DNA of 64,000 bases from contig NZ_JAMTCR010000006.1 of NCBI RefSeq assembly GCF_024171945.1, forward strand, positions 558,001-622,000, in the 5' to 3' direction. The stretch is from Actinokineospora globicatena (GTDB lineage Bacteria > Actinomycetota > Actinomycetes > Mycobacteriales > Pseudonocardiaceae). The position numbers and the translations under genes are program-made. How positions within the stretch are numbered: position 1 is the stretch's first letter; each line of letters begins with the position of its first letter. A model generated the notes under the pieces. The model saw only the letters and a list, made by a program, of their open reading frames with translations. It did not search any database and was not told the DNA's origin. This document shows, piece by piece, positions 32,739-41,189 of this stretch.

Positions 32739-33914
32739 TCAGCCACGCAGGAGCTGCAGAACGCTCTGCGGGGCCTGGTTCGCCTGGGCGAGCATCGCGG
32801 TGCCCGCCTGGGACAGGATCTGCGACCGGGTGAACTTGACCATCTCCTGCGCCATGTCGGTGTCGGTGATCGCCGACTTGGACGCCGAGAGGTTCTCCAC
32901 CTGGACGTTGATGTTGTTGATGGTGTGCTCGAACCGGTTCTGGTACGCACCCAGCTGGCTGCGGGCGGTCGACAGGTTCTTGATCGCGGCGTCGACGGCG
33001 TCGATCGCGTTGCGAGCGTTGGTGGTGTTGTTGAGCGACACCGTGTTGCCGACGCCGAGGCCAGCGCTGTCGAAGCCGGTGGCGGTGGAGCCGGTGGTGC
33101 CCGCGACCGCGGTGCCCGCGGTCAGACCAGCAGCCGACGAGGAGACGGTGATGGTCTCGGTCTGGGCGACCTTGGACGAGATCTTCAGGTCCGCGCCCGC
33201 CTTCGTGGCGACGAACGAGGCGCTGAAGCTGGCGTTGCCGTTGAGCTGGTTGACAACGTCGTCCAGGCTGGACGGGCTGTTCAGCGTGACCGTGGCACCG
33301 TTGCCGCCGATGGAGGCGGTGATGGTCTCGGTGTCGAGAGCGGCGCTGAAGGTACCCGCGAGGGTGTTGCTGGCCTTGGTACCGGCGGCACCGAACACCG
33401 ACGCGTCCATGGACACGTTGATGCGGTCGTCGGTGGTGTTGTTGGCGCCGACCTGGAAGGAACCGGTGTAAGCGGTACCGCCAGCGGTGCCAACGGCCAG
33501 CAGCTTCTGGCCGCCGAAGGAGGTGGTCTTCGCGATCCGGTCCAGCTCGGACTGCAGCTGGCCGAACTCGGTCTGGGCCGCCGCCTGGGCGTTGGTGTCC
33601 TGCGAACCGCCGTTGGCGGCCTGGACAGCCAGGTCACGCATGCGCTGCAGGATCTCGGCCGACTCGTTCAGGGCGCCATCGGCGGTCTGAACGACGTTGA
33701 CGCCGTCCTGGGCGTTGCGGGTCGCTACCTTGAGGCCGCCGATCTGGGACTGGAGCCCCTGGGCGATCGACATGCCCGCGGCGTCGTCCGCGGAGCGGTT
33801 GATCCGCAGGCCAGACGAGAGCTTCTCCAGCGAGCCCTGCATCTGCTTGTCGTTGACCGACAGGTTGCGGTACGCGTTCATGGCAGCGATGTTGGAGTTG
33901 ATGCGCAGACTCAT
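32739..33914 (-). CDS. fliC: Flagellin
   Basis: Filament subunit exported through the flagellum. 391 residues: conserved N-terminal helices (MSLRINSNIAAMNAYRNLSV to about 140, with RINRSADDAAGMSIAQGL), a variable surface region (about 170-300, Thr/Ala/Gly-rich), and conserved C-terminal helices ending AMLAQANQAPQSVLQLLRG. Strong ribosome-binding site AAGGAGGAAAC. Only flagellin gene in the window. Leader, promoter and terminator are all recognisable. Confidence 0.98.
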   Translation of the reverse strand: MSLRINSNIAAMNAYRNLSVNDKQMQGSLEKLSSGLRINRSADDAAGMSIAQGLQSQIGGLKVATRNAQDGVNVVQTADGALNESAEILQRMRDLAVQAANGGSQDTNAQAAAQTEFGQLQSELDRIAKTTSFGGQKLLAVGTAGGTAYTGSFQVGANNTTDDRINVSMDASVFGAAGTKASNTLAGTFSAALDTETITASIGGNGATVTLNSPSSLDDVVNQLNGNASFSASFVATKAGADLKISSKVAQTETITVSSSAAGLTAGTAVAGTTGSTATGFDSAGLGVGNTVSLNNTTNARNAIDAVDAAIKNLSTARSQLGAYQNRFEHTINNINVQVENLSASKSAITDTDMAQEMVKFTRSQILSQAGTAMLAQANQAPQSVLQLLRG

Positions 33915-33961
33915 GATGTTTCCTCCTTGAAGAGAGTCCCAATCCCCGCCCTTCCGTGGGC
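33915..33961 (-). promoter_or_regulatory. Flagellin leader with putative CsrA sites
   Basis: Minus-strand leader: a hairpin with stem GCCC/GGGC (33961-33958 with 33951-33948) shows hexaloop ACGGAA, placing GGA in the loop as in known CsrA sites. A second GGA pair lies in the Shine-Dalgarno AAGGAGGA (about 33928-33921). Two such sites, one in the ribosome-binding site, are the arrangement of Bacillus hag. csrA and fliW are encoded in the adjacent unit. Confidence 0.65.
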
Positions 33962-33972
33962 AGGCACCGAGT

Positions 33973-34000
33973 TATTCGGCGTTCCCCGCCGGTATCTGAG
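33973..34000 (-). promoter_or_regulatory. FliA-type promoter of fliC
   Basis: Minus strand: CTCA (34000-33997), 16-base spacer, GCCGAATA (33980-33973). Leader about 52 bases. Confidence 0.8.
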
Positions 34001-34010
34001 GTTCCGGCGG
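33986..34010 (-). terminator. Possible terminator after fliA
   Basis: 7-base GC stem (33986-33992 with 34004-34010) with an 11-base loop, 17 bases past the fliA stop. It overlaps the fliC promoter. Short and without a T run, so only tentative. Confidence 0.4.
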
Positions 34011-34026
34011 AAGTTTTTTGCAGGAA

Positions 34027-34896
34027 TCAGGCGGACATGTCCACCGGCACGCCCTGGGGCGTGGTCTTGGCCAGCCGGGTGCGCAGGGTGCCCTGCGCCG
34101 CGACGGCGGCGTAGTAAGAGGCGCGGCGGCGCGCGGCGCACCCGTCCGGCTTGTCCGAAGAGGACACGCGCTCGGGGTCGAGCTGGGAGTTGATGCCCTC
34201 GCGCAGCAGCGCCGTCGCCTCGGCGCGCAGCTGCGAGACCCGCGACTCGGTGACCCCGAGCCGCTCGGCGATCTCGGCCATCGGCCGGTTGTTGAAGTAG
34301 TACTCCTCGATGACCACGCGCAGCCGCTCCGGCAGCACCTCGACGGCGTCGCGCAGGTACCCGACCCGCTCGCGCTCGACGATGAGGTCCTCGGGGGTGG
34401 CGCGCTCGTCGGGGATGACCATCTCGGTGGCCTCGGGGCCCTCGGAGACGACCGACTGCAGGCTGACCACGAAGGAGCGCTGCACGTCGTCGCGGATGGA
34501 CACCACGGTGCGCACGTCGGTCTCCAGCGCCGCCGCCAGCTCGGAGTCGTTGGGGACCCGGCCGTGCTCGGCGACGAAGGCGTCGCGGGCGCCCTCGAGC
34601 TTGCGGACCTTGCCGCGCACCGAGCGGCTCGCCCAGTCCTGGCCGCGCAGCTCGTCGAGCAGCGCGCCGCGGACGCGGACCGCGGCGTAGGCCGGGAACG
34701 GGACGCCGCGGCCCGCGTCGTAGGCGTTGGCGGCGGCGACGAGGGCCTCGGAGCCCGCGGAGAACAGCTCGTCGCGGCGGACGTGCGCGGGAACCCGAGC
34801 CAGCATCTCCCGGACGACGTGGCCGACGAGGGGCAGGTTCGCCGCGATGAGACCGTCGGTGTCGGTGGTGCGGGTGGTGGTGGGGTTCTCGGACAT
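34027..34896 (-). CDS. fliA: Flagellar sigma factor FliA (sigma-28/WhiG family)
   Basis: RNA polymerase sigma factor for flagellar genes. 289 residues: region 2 (NLPLVGHVVREMLARVPAHVRRDELFSAGSEALVAAANAYD, then FPAYAAVRVRGALLDELRGQDW), region 3 (about 95-150), region 4 with helix-turn-helix RPMAEIAERLGVTESRVSQLRAEA (about 205-235), and an unusual 50-residue basic, Ser/Ala-rich tail. WhiG is the close alternative in non-motile relatives, but location inside a flagellar cluster favours FliA. Its own upstream region shows no CTCA-N16-GCCGA element, so it is probably under a different regulator. No FlgM-like anti-sigma gene was recognised here. Confidence 0.93.
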   Translation of the reverse strand: MSENPTTTRTTDTDGLIAANLPLVGHVVREMLARVPAHVRRDELFSAGSEALVAAANAYDAGRGVPFPAYAAVRVRGALLDELRGQDWASRSVRGKVRKLEGARDAFVAEHGRVPNDSELAAALETDVRTVVSIRDDVQRSFVVSLQSVVSEGPEATEMVIPDERATPEDLIVERERVGYLRDAVEVLPERLRVVIEEYYFNNRPMAEIAERLGVTESRVSQLRAEATALLREGINSQLDPERVSSSDKPDGCAARRRASYYAAVAAQGTLRTRLAKTTPQGVPVDMSA

Positions 34897-35051
34897 TGTC
34901 GGTGCCTCCGCCGCTCATCCATCTGGGACGTCGTGTGGGCGGTTGGTGCGTCCGCCCTGATGACGTCAAAGGTGGGGGGTGGAGGGTGCGCCCCAAGTGC
35001 CGCACGGGTGCGTCTCGGGTGCGACCGGTCGGGAAGCTTTTACGCGGTTTC

Positions 35052-35079
35052 CTCAAGCGTGCCCCGCCCGCGTCGATAG
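35052..35079 (+). promoter_or_regulatory. FliA-type promoter of flgN-flgK unit
   Basis: CTCA (35052-35055), 16-base spacer, GTCGATAG (35072-35079). One base from GCCGATAG. Leader to ATG 35125 about 39 bases. Divergent from fliA. Confidence 0.72.
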
Positions 35080-35124
35080 GGCTTGGTGAACGAGCCGTCC
35101 AACCGCCTACCGGAGGCAGCGCAG

Positions 35125-35613
35125 ATGAACCCCGTGGAGACCTCAGCGATCCTCTGGCGGCAGCGTGAGCTGCTGTCCTTGCTGCTGTTCAAGCTCGAGG
35201 TGGAGAGCCTGCTGCTGGCCGCGGGCCGCACCAGGTGGCTGGGGTCCGCGACCTACGAGGTCGAGCTCATGCTCGAGCGCATCCAGAGCACCGAGCTGCT
35301 GCGCGCCGCGGCCGTCGACGAGCTGGCCGAGACCCTCGGCCTGCCGCCCGGCCCGAGCCTGGCCGCGCTCACCGACGCGCTCGACGAGCCCTGGTCGGCG
35401 GTCTTCGCCGAGCACCGCACCGCGCTGGCGACCCTCTCGGCGGAGATCGAGTCCGCTGTGGAGGCCAACCGCGACCTGCTGACCTCCGGTCGGCGCGCGG
35501 TGGCCGAGGCGCTGCGCGTGGTGCGCGGCGGCGGCGACAGCAGCCTGTACCGCGCCGACGGCAGCACCGCACCCGCGGCCGTGGGTGCCCGACTCGTGGA
35601 CGAGGCCCTGTAG
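35125..35613 (+). CDS. flgN: FlgN-like chaperone for hook-filament junction proteins
   Basis: 162 residues, nearly all helical, immediately before flgK, the standard position of the FlgN export chaperone. First helix SAILWRQRELLSLLLFKLEVESLLLAAGR is typical of the family; the last part is Gly/Ala-rich. ATG 35125 follows CGGAGG (35111-35116). The FlgN family is divergent, so the call leans on position. Confidence 0.8.
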   Translation: MNPVETSAILWRQRELLSLLLFKLEVESLLLAAGRTRWLGSATYEVELMLERIQSTELLRAAAVDELAETLGLPPGPSLAALTDALDEPWSAVFAEHRTALATLSAEIESAVEANRDLLTSGRRAVAEALRVVRGGGDSSLYRADGSTAPAAVGARLVDEAL

Positions 35614-36996
35614 ATGAGCTCCTTCAACGGGATCAACACCGCCCTCACCGCCCTGCGCACCCAGCGCCAGGGCCTCGAGCTGGCCGGGCAGAACATCGCG
35701 AACGCGGGCACCGAGGGCTACACCCGGCAGCGCCTGGAGACCTCGTCCATCGGCGGCTCGCCGGTCGCGGCCTTCTGGTCCACCCCGAACAAGTTCTCCA
35801 CCGGCCAGGGCGTCCAGGTCACCTCGGTGAACCGGCTGCAGGACGCCTACATGGACGCCCGCGTGCGCTCCGAGCACGAGCGCAAGGCCGCCACCGACAC
35901 CAACCACGACGTCCTCGTCGACGTCGAGCGGGTCTACAACGAGCCGAGCGACAACGGCCTGCAGGCCCAGCTCACCGACCTGTGGTCGGGCTTCGCCGAC
36001 GTGGCCGACAACCCCGGCGACCTCGGGTCCCGCACCCAGCTGCTCACCAGGGCCCAGTCCGTGGCGGGTACGCTCAACGCCGCGTCCGCCGAGCTGGCTG
36101 GCCAGTACACCGAGCGCCGCACGCAGCTGGTCAACAACGTCAACGACATCAACGCCGCGGCCAAGCAGCTGGCCAGCCTCAACGAGGCCGTCGTGCGCGC
36201 CAAGGCCGCCGGTGTCAGCGCCAACGAGCTCTCCGACCAGCGCGACACCGCCGCCCTCAAGCTCACCGAGCTGACCGGCGGTCAGCTCACCCGCGGTGCG
36301 GATGACTCCATCACCATCACCCTTGGTGGGTCCAACCTGGTGAGCGGCAGCACTTCCCGCGACCTCAAGGTGACCAACGGCGCGGACATCGCCTCCGCTG
36401 GCGCCGACCCGGTGACCCTCAAGTGGGTGGACACCGACACCGTCGCCACCGGCGCGGGCGGCAAGGCGGGCGCGCTGCTCAACGGCCTCAACACCGTCCT
36501 GCCCGACCAGTTGGCCCGCTTCGACAAGGTCGCCAACGCGCTCACCACGACCATCAACACCGCCAACGCCGCCGGGTTCACCAAGGCGGGCGCCGCGGGC
36601 GGCGCGCTGATGTCGGGCACCACCGCGGCCACCATCAAGGTCGCCACCACCAACCCGGCCGACATCGCCGCCTCGGCGAGCGGCACCCAGGCCCTCGGCG
36701 GCGGCAACGCCGACGCGATGGCCCGGCTCGGCTCGAAGTCCGGCGGCGCCGACGAGGTCTACCGCACCAACGTCGCCGACATCGGCATGCGCGTGCGCGC
36801 GGCCGAGCAGGCGGCCACCACCCAGGGCACCATCACCAACCAGGTCGACTCCGCGCGGTCGGCCACCTCCGGGGTCAACCTGGACGAGGAGCTCACCTCG
36901 ATGATCACCTACCAGCGCTCCTACGAAGCCGCCGCCAAGGTCATGTCCACCGTGGACTCCATGCTCGACACGCTGATCAACCGGATGGGGGTCTAG
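35614..36996 (+). CDS. flgK: Hook-filament junction protein FlgK
   Basis: 460 residues. N-terminal signature SSFNGINTALTALRTQRQGLELAGQNIANAGTEGYTRQR and C-terminal SGVNLDEELTSMITYQRSYEAAAKVMSTVDSMLDTLINRMG are diagnostic. The middle is variable and Ala/Thr-rich. Starts directly after the flgN stop, so translation is coupled. Slightly shorter than enteric FlgK. Confidence 0.97.
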   Translation: MSSFNGINTALTALRTQRQGLELAGQNIANAGTEGYTRQRLETSSIGGSPVAAFWSTPNKFSTGQGVQVTSVNRLQDAYMDARVRSEHERKAATDTNHDVLVDVERVYNEPSDNGLQAQLTDLWSGFADVADNPGDLGSRTQLLTRAQSVAGTLNAASAELAGQYTERRTQLVNNVNDINAAAKQLASLNEAVVRAKAAGVSANELSDQRDTAALKLTELTGGQLTRGADDSITITLGGSNLVSGSTSRDLKVTNGADIASAGADPVTLKWVDTDTVATGAGGKAGALLNGLNTVLPDQLARFDKVANALTTTINTANAAGFTKAGAAGGALMSGTTAATIKVATTNPADIAASASGTQALGGGNADAMARLGSKSGGADEVYRTNVADIGMRVRAAEQAATTQGTITNQVDSARSATSGVNLDEELTSMITYQRSYEAAAKVMSTVDSMLDTLINRMGV

Positions 36997-36998
36997 CC

Positions 36999-37886
36999 AT
37001 GACGGGTTTCCGGGTGACCGAGCAGTCCACCTCGGCCAAGGTGCTGGCCGGGCTGCGCACCAGCCAGAACAACGTCGACCGCCTGCGCGAGCAGATGACC
37101 ACCGGCAAGCAGGTGTCCAAGCCCTCGGACTCCCCGACCGGGGTCGTCTCGGCCATGCAGGTCCGCTCCGACATCGCGACCCGCGACCGCTACGACCGCA
37201 GCGCCACCGACGGCGTCGCGCGCCTGAGCACCGCGGAGAACGCGCTGAGCACCGGCAGCGACCTGCTCAACCGCGCCCGCGACCTGGTGCTGCAGGGCAT
37301 GTCCGAGCCCGCGCTGAGCAACCCCTCCGCGCGCGCCGGGATCGCCGTCGAGGTCCGCTCGCTGCGGGAGAACATGCTCTCGGTCGCCAACACGACCTAC
37401 CTGGACCGCCCGGTCTTCGGCGGCACCACCGACAAGACCAGCGCGTTCCTCGACACCGGCGTGTACCAGGGCGACACCGGCAGCGTGCAGCGCCGCGTCG
37501 GCGACAGCACCCAGGTGCGCGTCGACGTCTCCGCGGACGTGTTCGGCACCGCCGCGGGCAACGTCTTCGACGTGCTCGCCTCCATCGCCACCGGCCTGGA
37601 GACCAACCCCGCCACCCTGACCGGTGACCTCGATCGGTTGGATCTCGCCAAATCGCGTGTCACGAACGAACTGGCTTCCGTGGGCAGCCGTTACAGTCAG
37701 CTCACCGCGGCCCAGGACACCGCGAGCACCCAGGTCCTGGCGCTGACCGGGCGGTTGTCCGAGATCGAGGATATCGACATGGCCAAGGCGGTGATCGACC
37801 TGCAGACCCAGACCGCCGGGTACGAGGCAGCGCTCGCGGCGACCGCCCGGGTCGTGCAGCCCTCGCTGCTGGACTTCCTGCGATGA
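36999..37886 (+). CDS. flgL: Hook-filament junction protein FlgL
   Basis: 295 residues, flagellin-like ends: FRVTEQSTSAKVLAGLRTSQNNVDRLREQMTTGKQVSKPSDSP at the start and LSEIEDIDMAKAVIDLQTQTAGYEAALAATARVVQPSLLDFL at the end. Normal length. ATG 36999 lies two bases after the flgK stop; the end overlaps fliW by ATGA. Confidence 0.96.
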   Translation: MTGFRVTEQSTSAKVLAGLRTSQNNVDRLREQMTTGKQVSKPSDSPTGVVSAMQVRSDIATRDRYDRSATDGVARLSTAENALSTGSDLLNRARDLVLQGMSEPALSNPSARAGIAVEVRSLRENMLSVANTTYLDRPVFGGTTDKTSAFLDTGVYQGDTGSVQRRVGDSTQVRVDVSADVFGTAAGNVFDVLASIATGLETNPATLTGDLDRLDLAKSRVTNELASVGSRYSQLTAAQDTASTQVLALTGRLSEIEDIDMAKAVIDLQTQTAGYEAALAATARVVQPSLLDFLR

Positions 37887-38416
37887 CCGCCGGGCTCTCC
37901 ACGCTGACGGCTGGACCGTCCACCCCGAACACGGGTCTGTCCACGCTGACCACCAGCCCGTCCACGCTGACCGCGCCACCGGCCCGAGGAGGCACCGCGA
38001 CCGCCGTGAGCACCACCCCAGCCGAGGCAGGGCACGCACTGCCGACCATCGAGTTCCGCACCCCGATGCCGGGGTTCCCGGAGCACCGCGAGTTCGTGCT
38101 GGTCGCCGTGGACCCCGACGGCCCGCTGTTCACCCTGCGCTCGGTCGACGACCCGCGGCTGCGCTTCCTGGTGGTGCCGCCCGCGCCGTTCTACCCCGAC
38201 TACGCGCCCCAGGTCGGCGCCCAGGTGCTCGAGCAGCTGGGCACCACCGACCCGGAGGACCTGCTGGTCCTGCTCGTGGTCACCGCGGCGGGATCGGTCG
38301 CCGAGGCCACCGCCAACCTGCTCGCCCCGGTCATCGTCGACCAGAGCACCCGACGAGCGGTCCAGGTGATCCTGGAGGAGGATCTCCCCATCCGAGCCCG
38401 GTTGCTGCCCGCCTGA
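37883..38416 (+). CDS. fliW: Flagellar assembly factor FliW
   Basis: Binds CsrA and flagellin so that flagellin export releases CsrA control. Core (about 50-177) matches the family: MPGFPEHREFVLVAVDPDGPLFTLRSVDDPRLRFLVV. The first 45 residues are a Ser/Thr/Pro repeat (LSTLT and PSTP units) not found in usual FliW of about 150 residues. ATG 37883 overlaps flgL; a later GTG near 38008 would remove the repeat and is a possible start. Directly followed by csrA. Confidence 0.9.
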   Translation: MTAGLSTLTAGPSTPNTGLSTLTTSPSTLTAPPARGGTATAVSTTPAEAGHALPTIEFRTPMPGFPEHREFVLVAVDPDGPLFTLRSVDDPRLRFLVVPPAPFYPDYAPQVGAQVLEQLGTTDPEDLLVLLVVTAAGSVAEATANLLAPVIVDQSTRRAVQVILEEDLPIRARLLPA

Positions 38417-38440
38417 AGCGGTGGGGGGAGGAGAGATCAC

Positions 38441-38923
38441 GTGCTGGTGCTGACCCGTCGGACCGGGGAGAGCGTGCGGATCGGGGACGAGGTCACCGTC
38501 ACCGTGCTCGACATCAGGGGCGACGTGGTCCGCGTGGGCATCCAGGCGCCCAGATCCGTCGCCGTGCACCGCGACGAGGTCTACCGCGAGCTGCGCAAGG
38601 CCAACGAACAGGCCGCGCGCTCGGTGGACGAGGGCGCCGCACTGCTCACCGACGCGCTGCGCAAGCGCGGGCAGGGCCCGGTCCCGGGTCCTGCCCGCCC
38701 CGCGACCGAAGCGGTACCCACACAGTCGGAGGCACCCGTGGCCACGCCCGGTCCCGTTCCCTCGCCGAGCCCGATCCCGTCACCCGGTCCGGTGCCGTCC
38801 CCCAGCCCGGACCCCTCGCCCAGGCCTGCTCCCTCGCCCAGCCCGTCGCCCAGTCCGGTGCCGACGCCGCCCCGGCCGGCGCCGCCCACGCGCAACCCCA
38901 CGCCCCGACCGCCGGGGAGCTGA
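38441..38923 (+). CDS. csrA: Carbon storage regulator CsrA with Pro-rich tail
   Basis: RNA-binding repressor that targets GGA motifs, here probably in the flagellin leader. The first 65 residues are a complete CsrA: MLVLTRRTGESVRIGDEVTVTVLDIRGDVVRVGIQAP, with Arg44 region AHRDEVYREL conserved. Residues about 75-160 form a Pro/Ser-rich tail of PSP-type repeats absent from usual CsrA (60-80 residues). GTG 38441 follows GGGGAGGAGAG. Last gene of the flgN-csrA unit. Confidence 0.9.
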   Translation: MLVLTRRTGESVRIGDEVTVTVLDIRGDVVRVGIQAPRSVAVHRDEVYRELRKANEQAARSVDEGAALLTDALRKRGQGPVPGPARPATEAVPTQSEAPVATPGPVPSPSPIPSPGPVPSPSPDPSPRPAPSPSPSPSPVPTPPRPAPPTRNPTPRPPGS

Positions 38924-39053
38924 CCGCGCCACCCCCGTGCCCGACCGCTCGCGGCCGGGCAATTCGCCCATCCCGGGGTGAATCGGCGCCCGGAAACCCT
39001 TGGTGGGCCCGGGAAAACCCGCGCGAGCCGGTCCAGTGCGGCATGCTGCACCC

Positions 39054-41087
39054 GTGCAGCGAGTGACCCCCGAGGGCGAACAGGACACCACCGAGCCAGC
39101 CGAGCCGTCCGAGCTCGCCGAGCCGACCGAGCCCGAGTACCGGCTCCCGGCCGAAGTGGACTCCCCGACCAGCGGTGGGCCGCCCCGGCGGCCGCTGGCC
39201 AGGTGGCTGCTGCGCCACCGCGTGCAACCGGTCGGTCGGGCGGGCCACGAGGAGCACGGCACGCCGCAGTCCTGGTGGAAGGTCATGTGCCTGACCGGGG
39301 TCGACTACTTCTCCACGCTGTCCTATCTCCCGGCCATCGCCGCCGTCGCCGCGGGCGCGGTCGCCCCGATCGCGACCGTGCTCATCGTGGCGCTGACCCT
39401 GTTCGGGATGCTGCCGATGTACCGGCGGGTCGCGGGGGAGAGCCCCAACGGGCAGGGCTCGGTGGCGATGCTGGAGAAGCTGCTGCCGTTCTGGCGCGGC
39501 AAGGTGTTCGTGCTGGTGCTGCTCGGGTTCGTCGCCACCTCGTGGATCATCACCATCACCCTCTCGGCCGCCGACGCCACCGTGCACATGGTGGAGAACC
39601 CGTTCTTCCCCTCGGCGCTGCACGGCAACGAGGTGCTGGTGACCGTGGTCCTGCTGTTGGTGCTCGGCGGGGTGTTCCTGCTCGGCTTCAGCGAGGCCGT
39701 CTCCGTCGCCATCCCGCTGGTCGCGGTGTTCCTCGCGCTCAACGCCGTCATCGTGGTCGTCGGGGTGGCGGACCTGACCACCCACGGCGCCCAGTTCGCC
39801 GACTGGTGGACCGCGCTGACCTCCGGCGGCGACCTCGCGGGCACCGCCGTGCTGGCGTTCCCGCTGCTGGTGCTGGGCCTGTCCGGGTTCGAGACCGGGG
39901 TCAGCATGATGCCGCTGATCGCCGCCGACGGCGCCAAGCCCAAGGAGCGGCTGGCCGGTCGGATCCGCAACACCCGCAAGCTGCTGACCACCGCCGCGCT
40001 CATCATGTCCGGCTACCTGATCGCCACCAGCCTCATCACCACCGTGCTCATCCCGGCCAAGGAGTTCGAGCCGGGCGGCGCGGCGGTCGGCCGGGCGCTG
40101 GCCTACCTCGCGCACACCCGGTTGGGTGACGTCTTCGGCACCGCCTACGACATCAGCAGCATCCTGATCCTCTGGTTCGCAGGCGCGTCCGCGATGGCCG
40201 GGTTGATCAACATAGTGCCGCGCTACCTGCCCTCGTACGGCATGGCGCCGGAGTGGGGCCGCGCGGTGCGCCCGGTCGTGCTCGTCTACACCGCGCTCTG
40301 CGTCGTCATCACCATCGCCTTCGGTGCCGACGTCAACGCCCAGGCGGGGGCCTACGCCACCGGCATCCTGGCGATGATGGTGTCCGGCGCGTTCGCCGTC
40401 ACCATCTCCGCGCTGCGCCGCCGCGAGACCGGCAAGACCGCCGGGTTCACCGCGCTCACCCTGGTGCTGCTCTACGCCCTGGTCGCCAACGTGGTCGAGA
40501 AGCCGGACGGCATCGCCATCTGCGCGGTGTTCGTCGCCGGGGTCATCGCGGTGTCGCTGGTCTCCCGGGTCACCAGGACCACCGAGCTGCGCGCCGACCG
40601 CATCGAGTTCGACGAGCAGGCCCGCCGGTTCGTCACCGACTCCCTCGAGCACGACGGCAGGCTCAACATCATCGCCAACAAGCGCCAGGCCGGTGACGCC
40701 GAGGAGTACGCCGCGAAGGAGATCGAGCAGCGCGGCCTCAACCCGGTGCCGGGCAGCGCGGACGTGCTGTTCCTGGAGATCGACGTGGTCGACCCGTCGG
40801 ACTTCAGCGACGTGCTGCGGGTGCGCGGGGTCGACGTCGACGGGCACCGGGTGCTGCGCGCCGACAGCCCGGCCGCGCCCAACGCCATCGCGGCCCTGCT
40901 GCTGGCGCTGCGGGACGCGACCGGGGTCAAGCCGCGGTGCTACTTCGAGTGGTCGGAGGGCAACCCGCTCACGCACCTGTTCCGCTACCTGCTGCTGGGC
41001 CAGGGCGACACCGCCCCGGTGACCAGGGAGATCCTGCGCACGGCGGAACCCGATCCCGGTCGCAGACCGGGTATCCACGTCGGCTGA
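39054..41087 (+). CDS. APC-type amino-acid/cation permease
   Basis: 677 residues, integral membrane transporter of the APC superfamily: about 12 hydrophobic segments (from [21 protein letters not shown] to [20 protein letters not shown]) and a C-terminal cytoplasmic domain of about 180 residues. The motif [12 protein letters not shown] resembles the KimA-like K+ / amino acid permease group. Acidic Pro/Glu-rich N-terminus. I start at GTG 39054 because the acidic leader begins there; no ribosome-binding site is visible and the start is uncertain. No link to flagellar genes is evident; substrate unknown. Confidence 0.75.
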   Translation: MQRVTPEGEQDTTEPAEPSELAEPTEPEYRLPAEVDSPTSGGPPRRPLARWLLRHRVQPVGRAGHEEHGTPQSWWKVMCLTGVDYFSTLSYLPAIAAVAAGAVAPIATVLIVALTLFGMLPMYRRVAGESPNGQGSVAMLEKLLPFWRGKVFVLVLLGFVATSWIITITLSAADATVHMVENPFFPSALHGNEVLVTVVLLLVLGGVFLLGFSEAVSVAIPLVAVFLALNAVIVVVGVADLTTHGAQFADWWTALTSGGDLAGTAVLAFPLLVLGLSGFETGVSMMPLIAADGAKPKERLAGRIRNTRKLLTTAALIMSGYLIATSLITTVLIPAKEFEPGGAAVGRALAYLAHTRLGDVFGTAYDISSILILWFAGASAMAGLINIVPRYLPSYGMAPEWGRAVRPVVLVYTALCVVITIAFGADVNAQAGAYATGILAMMVSGAFAVTISALRRRETGKTAGFTALTLVLLYALVANVVEKPDGIAICAVFVAGVIAVSLVSRVTRTTELRADRIEFDEQARRFVTDSLEHDGRLNIIANKRQAGDAEEYAAKEIEQRGLNPVPGSADVLFLEIDVVDPSDFSDVLRVRGVDVDGHRVLRADSPAAPNAIAALLLALRDATGVKPRCYFEWSEGNPLTHLFRYLLLGQGDTAPVTREILRTAEPDPGRRPGIHVG

Positions 41088-41123
41088 CCGGGTGACTCCG
41101 GCCACCCATCGTGTGACGTTCTC

Positions 41124-41151
41124 CTCAGATCGCCCGGTTGTGAGCCGAGTG
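41124..41151 (+). promoter_or_regulatory. FliA-type promoter of the chemoreceptor gene
   Basis: CTCA (41124-41127), 16-base spacer, GCCGAGTG (41144-41151). Leader to GTG 41190 about 32 bases. Ties a chemoreceptor to the flagellar regulon. Confidence 0.72.
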
Positions 41152-41189
41152 TCCGGGAAACGAACGTCGTCAGTGGAGAGGAGTGGGTC

